Shown piece after piece: positions 18,779-28,216 of a stretch of DNA of 64,000 nucleotides. Origin of the DNA: Clostridium sp. UBA2485 (GTDB taxonomy: Bacteria > Bacillota > Clostridia > Clostridiales > Clostridiaceae). The stretch lies in the NCBI RefSeq assembly GCF_002341865.1, contig NZ_DDOV01000020.1, forward strand, positions 46,056 to 110,055, read 5' to 3'. Made by a program: the position numbers and the translations under genes. The first letter of the stretch is position 1, and each line of letters opens with the position of its first letter. The notes below the pieces were generated by a model, which was given only the letters and a program-made list of their open reading frames with translations, did not search any database and was not told the DNA's origin.

Positions 18779-19110
18779 TATGTTTTGAAAGTGAGATGGT
18801 GATATGGCAACTGTATCTACAAATCTAAGAATATTTGATTAAATGACTAGATCATTATAGCAAGTTACACAAGCCTTAAATTCAACTATAAGCGCTATGG
18901 ATGACATAAATAATCAAATAGAGATATACGAACGACCAATACTTTAAATACAGGTATAGATAGTATTAGTCGCATCTTTTACATATTAAGAATGGAAGAA
19001 AAAATAGATTTGAAGCAAGAGAAGCGAGAAAAGGATTATCAAGATATAATTTGTAGATTAAATGTAATTGAAAATGTAAAAAAGATGTAGAAGAAATCGA
19101 AATTTACGTA
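18779..19110 (+). pseudogene. Decayed, phage-like coding fragments
   Basis: Short readable stretches broken by stops, such as MATVSTNLRIFD at 18803 and the helical MEEKIDLKQEKREKDYQDII at 18994, which could be the end of a phage-type coiled-coil or XhlA-like protein. I cannot name the gene. No intact frame exists between 18746 and the promoter at 19244. Confidence 0.4.
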
Positions 19111-19243
19111 TTTAAGAAATAAGCTTAATTTAACACTTAACTTTTTTAGATATTTATTAAGGCAAGATAACGGACTAAAGGTCTTATAAAAATAAATATT
19201 AATTTTAAATTTAATTATTAATAAAATAAATTATTAAATTGTA

Positions 19244-19293
19244 TTGACAGTATATGAAAAATAATATAACATTTAAATATGTGGTACGTACCA
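19244..19293 (+). promoter_or_regulatory. Promoter and palindromic operator of the GntR gene
   Basis: TTGACA at 19244-19249 with AT-rich -10 candidates (TATAAC at 19265 or TAACAT at 19267). The perfect 12-bp palindrome TGGTACGTACCA at 19282-19293 lies around the transcription start, the form bound by GntR/HutC regulators of amino sugar genes. This suggests autoregulation and control of the downstream cluster. Confidence 0.78.
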
Positions 19294-19321
19294 GTAATAA
19301 AAATAATTGTAGGTGGAAACT

Positions 19322-20050
19322 ATGAAGAGCATAAATAAAGAAAGTAGAATACCATTATATTACCAGTTGATAGATATTCTTATAGAAATGATGGACCATG
19401 GATATTTGAATGAAAATGATCAACTACCTTCAGAAAGAGAGCTGTGTGAAACTTACAATGTTAGTAGATCTACTGTAAGACAAGCGATGCAAGAATTAGA
19501 AAGAGAAGGGTATGTATATAGAGAACATGGAAAGGGAACCTTTGTTTCACCAAAAAAATTGAAACAAGATCTTTTAGAGTTTTATAGCTTTACTGATGAA
19601 ATGAAAAAAATAGGAAAGAAACCATCATCACAAGTATTAGATTTTAAAACAATAGAATGTAATGATGAATTAGCAAAAAAGATGAGTTTATTGTCAGGAG
19701 AAAAAGTTTATGTATTTACAAGATTAAGACTAGCTGATAATGAGCCAATGATGTTAGAAACAAGCTATGTACCTTGTAGCAGATTTCCAGGGCTTACGAA
19801 AGAACAGCTAGAAAAAGACGCAATGTATAATATATTTACCGAGATATACAAAACAACCTTTACCTGTGCTGAGGAAATATTTCAGCCAGTATTAGCTAGT
19901 GAAGAAGAAGCGGCAATACTAAAGTATAATTCTGGATTGCCTGCAATGATGATAAAGAGAATAACATATGAAAATAATATGATTATTGAATATACAAAAG
20001 GTATTGCAAGAGGAGATAAATTTAAATACCATGTTTTATTAAAAAAATAA
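19322..20050 (+). CDS. GntR-family (HutC subfamily) transcriptional regulator
   Basis: About 242 residues. N-terminal winged helix (IPLYYQLIDILIEMMDHGYL, then QLPSERELCETYNVSRSTVR and EREGYVYREHGKGTFV), then a UTRA ligand-binding domain (PASQ-like region through AAILKYNSGLPAMMIKRITY and the Y-x-KGIARGDKF end). Such proteins sense amino sugar phosphates. I chose the ATG after AGGTGG. The TGGTACGTACCA palindrome upstream is its probable site. It heads the amino sugar cluster. Confidence 0.9.
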   Translation: MKSINKESRIPLYYQLIDILIEMMDHGYLNENDQLPSERELCETYNVSRSTVRQAMQELEREGYVYREHGKGTFVSPKKLKQDLLEFYSFTDEMKKIGKKPSSQVLDFKTIECNDELAKKMSLLSGEKVYVFTRLRLADNEPMMLETSYVPCSRFPGLTKEQLEKDAMYNIFTEIYKTTFTCAEEIFQPVLASEEEAAILKYNSGLPAMMIKRITYENNMIIEYTKGIARGDKFKYHVLLKK

Positions 20051-20067
20051 ATTTTTTTTAAACTAAC

Positions 20068-20079
20068 TGGTAATTACAA
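20068..20079. promoter_or_regulatory. Second, imperfect GntR-type operator
   Basis: TGGTAATTACAA agrees with the upstream palindrome at 9 of 12 positions and lies before agaS. A separate inverted repeat follows (CATGATG and CATCATG at 20081-20103). Position suggests a second control point; the match is weak. Confidence 0.4.
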
Positions 20080-20129
20080 CATGATGACATAATGACATCA
20101 TGTAATTATGACGTGATAAGGGTGATGAA

Positions 20130-21299
20130 ATGTTTGGATTTAATGAAGATAAATGGAAAGAACTGAATGGATTTAACACAGCTAAAGAAATATACCAACA
20201 ACCGGAACTTTGGCTTAAAACATTAGAAATAATTGAAACTAATAAAGATAGTATTAACAAGTTTATAGATGAAAGACTTAAAAAGGAAAAGATTAGAGTG
20301 GTATTTACAGGAGCTGGTACCTCTGCCTATGCAGGGGAAGTAGTGATTCCTTATTTAAACAAAAGAAAGGAATATATTTTTGAAGCTATACCTACAACGG
20401 ACATAGTTTCTAATCCTGAATCATATTTTAAAAAGCATATTCCTACAATATTAGTATCTTTTGCTCGTTCAGGGGATAGTCCTGAAAGTGTTGCAGTTTA
20501 TGATTTAGCTAATAAGTTAGTTGATGATATAAGTCATATATTTATTACATGCAATTCAAAAGGAAAACTAGCAAAAATGTCTGAGGAAAATGAAAATGCT
20601 CTTTTATTGCTTATGCCAGATAAATCTAATGATTTAGGATTTGCCATGACTAGTAGTTTTACCTGCATGACCATTGCAGCATCATTAATTTTTGATATGG
20701 AAAACCTTGAAGAGAATAAGAAACAGATATATGAAATGTCAGACATTGGTGAACGCCTATTAGAGGATGGATATAAGGAACAGAAAAAATTATTAGATTA
20801 TGATTATAATAGGGTTGTATATTTGGGATCTAGCAGTTTCTTTGGAATTTCAAAAGAAAGCTCGTTAAAACTATTAGAACTAACTAGGGGGCAAATTATA
20901 TCTTATAATGAGACGGTACTAGGATTTAGACATGGTCCTAAGTCTATTGTTGATGATGAAACTTTAATATTTTTATATGTTTCCATAGATGATTATGCGA
21001 GAAAATATGATAAAGATATGTTAAATGAAATTTATAGCAATATTGGAGAACATAAGATAGTTTCAATCACAAAGGAATATGATGAAGAGGTTGAAAAAAA
21101 CTCAAATTATCACCTCTATTTAAGCAAATATCCAATTAAAATAGATAATGAAATTCATATATCATTACTTTATCTACTTTACGCTCAAGTATTCGCACTA
21201 TTATGCTCAGTAAAAAATCATGTGGAACCTGATAATCCTAATCCAAGTGGACTTGTTAATAGGGTAGTTAAGGGGGTATCAATTTATAGTTATGAGTAG
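20130..21299 (+). CDS. agaS: SIS-domain amino sugar isomerase/deaminase, AgaS type
   Basis: 389 residues, two SIS domains: first VVFTGAGTSAYAGEVVIPYL and SFARSGDSPESVAVYDLA, second VVYLGSSSFFGISKESSLKL and LGFRHGPKSIVDD. This is the AgaS family, which converts galactosamine 6-phosphate to tagatose 6-phosphate and ammonia. It replaces a NagB-type deaminase here, and with the aldolase and PfkB kinase points to the tagatose route. Its start lies 80 bp after the regulator gene. Confidence 0.88.
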   Translation: MFGFNEDKWKELNGFNTAKEIYQQPELWLKTLEIIETNKDSINKFIDERLKKEKIRVVFTGAGTSAYAGEVVIPYLNKRKEYIFEAIPTTDIVSNPESYFKKHIPTILVSFARSGDSPESVAVYDLANKLVDDISHIFITCNSKGKLAKMSEENENALLLLMPDKSNDLGFAMTSSFTCMTIAASLIFDMENLEENKKQIYEMSDIGERLLEDGYKEQKKLLDYDYNRVVYLGSSSFFGISKESSLKLLELTRGQIISYNETVLGFRHGPKSIVDDETLIFLYVSIDDYARKYDKDMLNEIYSNIGEHKIVSITKEYDEEVEKNSNYHLYLSKYPIKIDNEIHISLLYLLYAQVFALLCSVKNHVEPDNPNPSGLVNRVVKGVSIYSYE

Positions 21300-21476
21300 T
21301 AGCTATAAAAATATATTTAAATAGTGTAAGTCGATATATAGTAGTAAATTATAAGATGAAATTAGAAAGTCATTATTTTTTATTCAAAAAACTGTGTAAC
21401 CTTTCATATATATTAAAAATTTAAAAAGTAGTGTGAAGAATTTTACACTATCATATATTTTAAGGGGGAAAATATT

Positions 21477-22751
21477 ATGAAATTTAAAAGGATGGTTGGC
21501 ACTATTCTCTCCGTAATTATAGTGACTACAATGCTTGCTGGATGCAGCGGAGAAACTAATGACAAAACTACTAGTAATGACGACAATGTAACTTTGACCT
21601 TTGGATTGTGGGACAAGTATCAAGAACCAATACTGCGAGAGATAGCTAACAAATTTGAAGAACAGAACTCAAATATTAAAATCGACATTCAATTAACGCC
21701 TTTTGGTCAATATTGGACAAAACTAGAAGCTGCTGCCACTGGTGAAGTTCTTCCAGATATATTTTGGATTAATGGTCCAAATATAGTTAAATATGCATCA
21801 AATGGAATACTGTTACCTATTGATGATAAGGTGAAGGAAGATAATATGGACTTAAGTTTATATCCAGAAAGCTTAGTAAAGTTATATACCGTTGATGATA
21901 AACTATATGGTATTCCAAAAGATTGGGATTTAACAGCGTTATGGTATAACAAAAAATTGTTTGATGAGAAAGGTGTAGAATATCCAAATGAAAATTGGAC
22001 GTGGAATGATATGGTTGAAGCGGCTAGAAAATTGACAGATAAAGAAAAAGGTGTTTATGGAATAGCTGCAAGACCAGATACACAAGAAGGTCTTTATAAT
22101 TCAATACCTCAAAGTGGGGGATTTATAATTTCAGAGGATAGAAAAAAGTCAGGATATGGTTCTCCGGAAGCTATAGAAGGAACACAAAGATGGATAGATC
22201 TTATAAAAGATGAATTATCACCTACTATAGAAGAAATGTCAGACACCTCTGAAATAGATATGTTTAAGGCGGAGAGATTGGCAATGGTTAACGCAGCTTC
22301 ATGGGATGTACCTGTATTTATGGAAAATGAATTAATAAAAGATCATATTGATTTAACTGTAATGCCACTAATTAAAGAACGTGCAGCAGTAATACATGGA
22401 TTGAGTAATGTCATTTCTGCTAATACAAAATATCCTAAAGAAGCTTGGGAATTTGTAAAGTTTCTAGGGGGTAAAGAAGCAAATGAAATTTGGGCAAAAT
22501 CAGGAGTGGTTATTCCTGCACGTATGGATGTATTGGACATATGGAAAAAAACTTATCCTAATCTAAACCTTCAAGCATATATTGACGAGTTGGACTATTC
22601 AATAATGTATCCAACATCAAAAAACACGCCAAAATGGAATGATATTGAAATTAATTACATTAAGCAAATGTGGGCTGGAAAAATATCCGTTGAAGAAGGA
22701 TTGAAAAAAATCGGTGAGGAAATGGACAAAGTACTTCAACAAGAAAAATAA
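21477..22751 (+). CDS. Sugar ABC transporter substrate-binding lipoprotein
   Basis: 424 residues; lipoprotein signal with TMLAGCSGE, then a family-1 extracellular solute-binding fold (LTFGLWDKYQEPILREIANK, PDIFWINGPN, KDWDLTALWYNKKLFDEKG). It captures the sugar outside the membrane for the two permeases that follow. AAGGGGG 8 bp upstream of the ATG. A 55-bp stem-forming sequence separates it from the permease genes, which may give higher expression of the binding protein. Confidence 0.92.
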   Translation: MKFKRMVGTILSVIIVTTMLAGCSGETNDKTTSNDDNVTLTFGLWDKYQEPILREIANKFEEQNSNIKIDIQLTPFGQYWTKLEAAATGEVLPDIFWINGPNIVKYASNGILLPIDDKVKEDNMDLSLYPESLVKLYTVDDKLYGIPKDWDLTALWYNKKLFDEKGVEYPNENWTWNDMVEAARKLTDKEKGVYGIAARPDTQEGLYNSIPQSGGFIISEDRKKSGYGSPEAIEGTQRWIDLIKDELSPTIEEMSDTSEIDMFKAERLAMVNAASWDVPVFMENELIKDHIDLTVMPLIKERAAVIHGLSNVISANTKYPKEAWEFVKFLGGKEANEIWAKSGVVIPARMDVLDIWKKTYPNLNLQAYIDELDYSIMYPTSKNTPKWNDIEINYIKQMWAGKISVEEGLKKIGEEMDKVLQQEK

Positions 22752-22767
22752 GGTAAAAACTAATATT

Positions 22768-22814
22768 AGTACAGCTAGTTGGACTTTTTTAAAATAGCTC
22801 ACCTAGTTTGTACT
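22768..22814 (+). other. Intercistronic inverted repeat after the binding protein gene
   Basis: AGTACAGCTAG pairs with CTAGTTTGTACT across about 24 bases that contain TTTTTT. Such stems often stabilise the upstream message or partly stop transcription between binding-protein and permease genes. Confidence 0.5.
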
Positions 22815-22844
22815 GTTCCTTAGATTTAAAGAAGGGGGATTAAA

Positions 22845-23789
22845 ATGGATACATTAATTGTTGAAGAAAGGGAAATTAAAAAGAAAAAACCTCCTAAGAG
22901 AAAGAGTAGACTTAAAAGTAAAAAATTGAATGATTGTCTTTGGGGATATTTATTAATACTACCATTATTATTAGGACTGGGTATATTTTATATAATACCT
23001 TTTTTTCAGAATCTGTATTATAGCTTTACTGACTTAGGCTCTTTTGGAAAATACTCATGGATTGGACTTGAAAATTATAAAAAACTTGTTTCAGATCCTA
23101 CTATTCCACGAGCATTACTTAATACTTTCAAATTTACCATAGTTTCTGTTCCTGTTAGTATTTGTTTAGCAATTGTCATATCTACGTTATTAAATTTAAA
23201 AATAAAAGGAATCTCATTTTATAGATTATTGTTTTTCTTGCCAGCTGTCACTATGCCAGCTGCTATTGCTACCATGTGGAAATGGCTTTACAATGGACAA
23301 TATGGTTTGATAAACCATGTTTTAGCTAAACTTGGTTTAGAGGGACATGCTTGGATAGCAGAGCCTAAATACGCAATGACAGCTTTAATAATTGTAGGCA
23401 TATGGAGTTCACTCGGAATGAAAATAATTTACTTTCTTGCAGGGCTTCAGGGAATTCCAAAATCTTATTATGAGGCAGCTACTATAGATGGTGCTGGTCC
23501 AATAAGACAATTTTTCTCAATAACGTTACCACTATTAGCACCAACAATATTCTTTGTCTCAATTACATCATTAATTGGTGCTCTTCAAATGTTTGACATA
23601 ATATTTATGATGATTAGTAAGACTAGTATGGCAATAGATAGCACTATGTCTATTGTATATCTATTCTACAAGAATGCATTCGAATATCTTGATAAAGGGT
23701 ATGCATCAGCAATTTCTATAGTATTATTTGTAATAATACTCATTATTACAGCATTTCAACTTAAACTACAAAAGAAATTTGTTGATTAG
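22845..23789 (+). CDS. Sugar ABC transporter permease, MalF/UgpA type
   Basis: 314 residues with a basic N-terminus (KKKKPPKRKSRLKSKK) and six predicted membrane segments starting WGYLLILPLLLGLGIFYI. The EAA loop is YYEAATIDGAGPIRQFFSIT. It forms the membrane channel with the next permease. AAGGGGG precedes the ATG. Part of the amino sugar uptake operon. Confidence 0.93.
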   Translation: MDTLIVEEREIKKKKPPKRKSRLKSKKLNDCLWGYLLILPLLLGLGIFYIIPFFQNLYYSFTDLGSFGKYSWIGLENYKKLVSDPTIPRALLNTFKFTIVSVPVSICLAIVISTLLNLKIKGISFYRLLFFLPAVTMPAAIATMWKWLYNGQYGLINHVLAKLGLEGHAWIAEPKYAMTALIIVGIWSSLGMKIIYFLAGLQGIPKSYYEAATIDGAGPIRQFFSITLPLLAPTIFFVSITSLIGALQMFDIIFMMISKTSMAIDSTMSIVYLFYKNAFEYLDKGYASAISIVLFVIILIITAFQLKLQKKFVD

Positions 23790-23814
23790 TAAGAATAGGT
23801 TAGGAGAGTTGAAA

Positions 23815-24648
23815 ATGAATGAATTAAATTTAAATAAGAATAAAAAAATTCTTATACATTTTATTTTAATAATAGGAGTAATTACTACAGCAATACCATT
23901 TATATGGATGATACTAACATCACTTAAAACCTTAGGAGAAACAACACAAATACCTCCTAAAATTTTTCCATCTTCACCACAGTGGAGCAATTATAAGAAG
24001 GCTATAGATACGCTGCCTTATGGAACATTTTATTACAATACTATTGTATATACTATAGTAACCACTATAGGACAACTAGTTTTCTGCTCTATGGCAGGAT
24101 ATGCCTTTGCAAGAATTGATTTTCCAGGGAAAAATTTTATATTCATTCTTATACTATCTGTACTTATGGTACCGGGACAAATATTTATAATCCCTCAGTT
24201 TATGATTATTAAAAAACTAGGATTATTAAATTCAATACCTGCCCTTATTCTTCCTGGTTTGTTCAGTGCTTTTGGTACTTATTTAATGAAACAGTTTTTT
24301 ATGAATATTCCAAAGGAATTGGAAGAAGCTGCAGTATTGGATGGCTATAATCGTTTTCAAATATTGACTAAGATAATGCTTCCACTAGTTAAACCGGCAT
24401 TAACTGCACTTGCAATAAGTACAATGTTATATTGTTGGAACTCATTAATGTGGCCTTTAATTGCAAATACTTCTATAGATAAGATGACATTGTCAGCAGG
24501 TCTTGCTTCCATGCAAGGACAGCATTCAACTAACTACCCAGTAATGATGGCTGGAACGGTACTTGCTATATGGCCTATGATAATTGTATTCTTAATATTC
24601 CAAAAACAATTTGTTGAAGGGATGGCTTTCACTGGAACAAAAGGTTAA
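23815..24648 (+). CDS. Sugar ABC transporter permease, MalG/UgpE type
   Basis: About 277 residues and six membrane segments; the EAA loop reads ELEEAAVLDGYNRFQILTKI. The ATG 6 bp after AGGAGAG is preferred over the open start at 23779, which overlaps the previous gene. Partner of the MalF-type permease; the ATPase of the system is encoded four genes downstream. Confidence 0.93.
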   Translation: MNELNLNKNKKILIHFILIIGVITTAIPFIWMILTSLKTLGETTQIPPKIFPSSPQWSNYKKAIDTLPYGTFYYNTIVYTIVTTIGQLVFCSMAGYAFARIDFPGKNFIFILILSVLMVPGQIFIIPQFMIIKKLGLLNSIPALILPGLFSAFGTYLMKQFFMNIPKELEEAAVLDGYNRFQILTKIMLPLVKPALTALAISTMLYCWNSLMWPLIANTSIDKMTLSAGLASMQGQHSTNYPVMMAGTVLAIWPMIIVFLIFQKQFVEGMAFTGTKG

Positions 24649-24708
24649 TATGATTGAAATTCATTTCATAATATTTTAGAAATCTTAATTAGTTGAGGGG
24701 GATTAAAA

Positions 24709-25956
24709 ATGTCAAAAATTAGAGTTGGATTAATAGGAGCAGGACAACGAGGTAAAGATATTTATGGAAATTATGCACTTGTAAATCCTGAGCATATAGA
24801 ATTTGTAGCAGTAGCAGAACCAAATGAAATAAAAAGAAAAGAGTTTTCAGAAAAACATAATATAAAGCCAGAGTATCAATTTGAATCATGGGAACAACTT
24901 TTAGAAAAAGATAAATTCTGCGATGCAGTGGTTATTGCTACTCCAGATAGAACACATTTTGAACCTGCAAAGCTTGCATTAAAAAAAGATTATCATATAC
25001 TTTTAGAAAAACCTATGTCAAGTATCCCAGAGGAAGTAATGAAATTAGGAATACTTGCAAAGGAAAATAACAAAGTATTTATGATATGCCATGTTCTTAG
25101 ATATACACCTTTCTTTAATACTATCAAAAAAATAATAGACAGCGGTGAAATAGGGGATATAATGTCTATTCAACATAATGAAAATATTGGATACTTCCAT
25201 TTTGGCCATAGTTTTGTAAGAGGAAACTGGAGAAATTCAAATTTATCAAGTTCTCTAATGTTACAAAAGTCTTGTCATGATATGGATATCTTATTATGGT
25301 TAGTGGGAACTCCTTGCAGAAAAATAGCTTCCTTTGGTGAGTTAAGCTATTTTAAAAAGGAAAGAAAACCTGAAGGTGCAGGAGATAGGTGTGTTGAGTG
25401 TAAAATAGAAAGTAAGTGTCCTTATTCAGCAATTAGGTTATATTACAATAATGTTGGAAAATGGCCAACTACTGCAATAGTTGAAATTCAAACAATAGAT
25501 GAGGTTAAAAAGGCAGTTGCTAAGGGACCTTATGGAAGATGTGTATACAATTGTGACAATAATGTAGTTGATCATCAAAGTACTATATTAGAATTTGAAA
25601 ATAATGTTACAGCGACTTTTAACTTATCAGCATTTACCAATCAGGTGAATAGAACCCTTAAAATAATGGGAACTAAGGGAGAAATTCGTGCAATAGACAG
25701 TAAAAATGAGATAGAAGTTCAATTATTTGATACAAATGAAAGAAAAGTACTAAATCCTAAGCAAATTATCGGAGGACATGGTGGTGGAGATACAGGGATA
25801 ATGGAAGATTTTATATCTTTAATCTTATCTAACAAGGGTAAAGCTTTGACATCTGCTAATGTTTCCGTACAAAGTCATATGATGGCATTTGCAGCAGAAG
25901 AGTCAAGATTAACAGATAAAGTAGTAAATATGAAGGACTATTACAATAATTTTTAA
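24709..25956 (+). CDS. Gfo/Idh/MocA family oxidoreductase with Cys-rich insertion
   Basis: 415 residues. Rossmann NAD(P) site VGLIGAGQRGKDIYG, the EKPMSS motif near residue 103 and the HDMDILLWLVG block are typical. A cysteine cluster (DRCVECKIESKCPYS, then GRCVYNC) around residues 224-285 could hold a metal. The family covers sugar dehydrogenases and also GH109 glycosidases; nothing here shows the GH109 signature, so I leave the substrate open. In this operon it may pre-process a modified amino sugar. Confidence 0.85.
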   Translation: MSKIRVGLIGAGQRGKDIYGNYALVNPEHIEFVAVAEPNEIKRKEFSEKHNIKPEYQFESWEQLLEKDKFCDAVVIATPDRTHFEPAKLALKKDYHILLEKPMSSIPEEVMKLGILAKENNKVFMICHVLRYTPFFNTIKKIIDSGEIGDIMSIQHNENIGYFHFGHSFVRGNWRNSNLSSSLMLQKSCHDMDILLWLVGTPCRKIASFGELSYFKKERKPEGAGDRCVECKIESKCPYSAIRLYYNNVGKWPTTAIVEIQTIDEVKKAVAKGPYGRCVYNCDNNVVDHQSTILEFENNVTATFNLSAFTNQVNRTLKIMGTKGEIRAIDSKNEIEVQLFDTNERKVLNPKQIIGGHGGGDTGIMEDFISLILSNKGKALTSANVSVQSHMMAFAAEESRLTDKVVNMKDYYNNF

Positions 25957-25989
25957 TTTTCATACATTTTAGTGATAGGGGGAGTTTGT

Positions 25990-26985
25990 TTGAACTTTTT
26001 AGGGGTAGATGGAGGTGGAACTAAAACAGAATTCATCGTAATAAACGAAAATGGACAGGTGCTTGGTCATCACATTAAGCCTACCTGCCATTACAAACAA
26101 ACATCTTTAGAAACATTCGAAAAAGTTATGTTGGAAGGTATAGAAGAGGTTTGTAAACAAGCAAATATATCTATATGGGAGATAGATTTTTCTGTAATTG
26201 GAATTGCAGGATATGGAGAAATATCAGCGGATATTGATATTATTGAAAAAGTAGTTGAAAGTATCCTAATGGAGGATACATATAAATGCGTAAATGATGC
26301 TGTAGTAGCATGGGCAGGTTCTCTAGGATGTAACCCTGGAATAAACATTGTGGCTGGAACAGGTGCAATAGGATACGGCGTGGACTATAGAGGTAAGACT
26401 ACTAGATCTAGTGGTTGGGGTCCATTTTGTGGAGATGAAGGCTCAGCATTTTGGCTTGGCAAAAAGGTCATAGAGATATTTAGTAAAGAAGTTGATGGGA
26501 GATTAGAGAAAACACCTTTATATCATATTGTTCGAAGAGAATTTCACATTGAAAATGATTTTGATTTACTTGATATCGTTGTGAATAAGATGGAAATGAA
26601 GAGAGAGGAAGTTGCAAAACTTGCTAAGTTATTATATAAAGCAGCTAAAGAAAACGACAAAATTGCAATAAAAGCTTATTCACAAGCGGCATTTGAACTT
26701 TACCTAACTATTAAATCTATAATAGACAAATTAGATTTTTTACCTGAAGAAAAGTTATTAGTTTCTTACTCAGGAGGAGTATTTAATGCAGATGAGTATA
26801 TTTTAGCTCCTCTAAGAAAATATTTTCAAGATGAAAATAAATGTATTAAGTTGATTACTCCTATATTAAAGCCAGTATATGGCGCTGCACTATACGCTTT
26901 AATTATAAAAATTGGGGAAAGTAATATTAATATTGTTGAAAATATAAAAGCAGAGCAATTAAAATGGGAAATCCGCAATCATTGA
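25990..26985 (+). CDS. BadF/BadG/BcrA-type ATPase: probable amino sugar kinase
   Basis: About 331 residues. Begins NFLGVDGGGTKTEFIVINEN, the phosphate-1 loop of the ASKHA fold; NIVAGTGAIGYGVD and GWGPFCGDEGSAFWLG are phosphate-2 and sugar-binding blocks of N-acetylglucosamine-kinase-like proteins. It would phosphorylate the imported N-acetylhexosamine, needed because uptake is by ABC transporter and not PTS. The start is a TTG 7 bp after AGGGGGAG; a GTG six codons upstream lies before that site. Confidence 0.82.
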   Translation: MNFLGVDGGGTKTEFIVINENGQVLGHHIKPTCHYKQTSLETFEKVMLEGIEEVCKQANISIWEIDFSVIGIAGYGEISADIDIIEKVVESILMEDTYKCVNDAVVAWAGSLGCNPGINIVAGTGAIGYGVDYRGKTTRSSGWGPFCGDEGSAFWLGKKVIEIFSKEVDGRLEKTPLYHIVRREFHIENDFDLLDIVVNKMEMKREEVAKLAKLLYKAAKENDKIAIKAYSQAAFELYLTIKSIIDKLDFLPEEKLLVSYSGGVFNADEYILAPLRKYFQDENKCIKLITPILKPVYGAALYALIIKIGESNINIVENIKAEQLKWEIRNH

Positions 26986-27024
26986 ATGAGTTAAATGTTA
27001 CTCAAATATGAAGGGAGAGTTTTT

Positions 27025-28119
27025 ATGGCTGGTTTATTATTTAAAAATTTATATAAGATATATGATGGTGAAGTAACTGCTGTAAGTGATTTCAATTTAG
27101 AAATAGAAGACAAAGAATTTATAGTACTAGTAGGACCTTCAGGATGTGGGAAATCCACTACACTTAGAATGGTTGCAGGGCTAGAGGATATATCTAAAGG
27201 TGAACTATACATTGATGATGAACTTGTCAATGATGTTCATCCTAAAGATAGAGATATAGCAATGGTTTTTCAGAATTATGCTCTATATCCTCATATGACT
27301 GTATATGACAATATGGCTTTTGGTCTTAAATCTAAGAAATATCCAAAACAAGAAATAGATGAGAAGATTAAAGAGGCTGCAAAAATATTAGGAATAGAAA
27401 CCCTGCTTCATAGAAAACCTAAAGCCCTTTCAGGCGGTCAAAAGCAAAGAGTTGCTCTTGGAAGAGCCATTGTTAGAAATCCAAAGGTTTTCTTAATGGA
27501 TGAACCACTATCAAATTTAGATGCGAAATTAAGGATTCAAACTAGAGCAGAAATAACAAAGCTACACAATAAATTAAAAACTACATTTATCTATGTTACC
27601 CATGACCAAACTGAAGCAATGACGATGGGAGATAGAATTGTAATAATGAAGGATGGATTAATTCAACAAGTAGATACACCAGAAAATGTATATTCAAATC
27701 CGACAAATGTCTTTGTAGCAGGATTTATAGGAAGCCCTAAGATGAATTTTATAGATGCTAAAGTTGTTAAAGAGGGCGAAGATATTTTCGTAAAACTTCT
27801 TAATTCCATGATTAAGCTAGATAGTAATAGAGCTAAGAGAATAATAGATAAGGGATATGTAGGTAGAGATATTGTAATGGGAATTAGACCAGAGCATATG
27901 TATTATAATGAAAAGAAAACTGATGTATTTCTAGATGGTGTAGTAGATTTTATAGAAATGCTAGGTTCAGAGAAATATCTCTATCTTACAATGGAAGGTA
28001 GTTCATTTACAGCTCGAGTAGATTCGGATAATATTGTGAAAAAAGGAGATAAGGTAAGGCTATATCTAGATGATAAAAAAATTCACATATTTGATAAAGA
28101 TAGTGGCATATTAGTATAG
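27025..28119 (+). CDS. Sugar ABC transporter ATP-binding protein, MsmK/UgpC type
   Basis: About 364 residues. Walker A GPSGCGKST, Q-loop FQNYALYPHMTV, signature LSGGQKQRVALGRAIV, Walker B FLMDEPLSNLD, H-loop THDQTEA, then the C-terminal OB-type regulatory domain (VMGIRPEHMYY) of the CUT1 family. It energises the transporter encoded upstream and may be shared with other sugar importers. The start follows AAGGGAG; the open start 30 bp upstream has no such site. Confidence 0.94.
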   Translation: MAGLLFKNLYKIYDGEVTAVSDFNLEIEDKEFIVLVGPSGCGKSTTLRMVAGLEDISKGELYIDDELVNDVHPKDRDIAMVFQNYALYPHMTVYDNMAFGLKSKKYPKQEIDEKIKEAAKILGIETLLHRKPKALSGGQKQRVALGRAIVRNPKVFLMDEPLSNLDAKLRIQTRAEITKLHNKLKTTFIYVTHDQTEAMTMGDRIVIMKDGLIQQVDTPENVYSNPTNVFVAGFIGSPKMNFIDAKVVKEGEDIFVKLLNSMIKLDSNRAKRIIDKGYVGRDIVMGIRPEHMYYNEKKTDVFLDGVVDFIEMLGSEKYLYLTMEGSSFTARVDSDNIVKKGDKVRLYLDDKKIHIFDKDSGILV

Positions 28120-28216
28120 TATTCTTATTAGAATTTTACAAAGTAAATGAAATAAGCCTTATACTGTTGAGGAATTTTAACCATATAAATAAATTGATAT
28201 TAGAGAGGTGAATAAG

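Noticed and set aside
24709..25956. GH109-type N-acetylgalactosaminidase
   Set aside because: Tempting from context because GH109 shares the Gfo/Idh/MocA fold, but I see no family-specific motif and no export signal, so only the broad family is stated.
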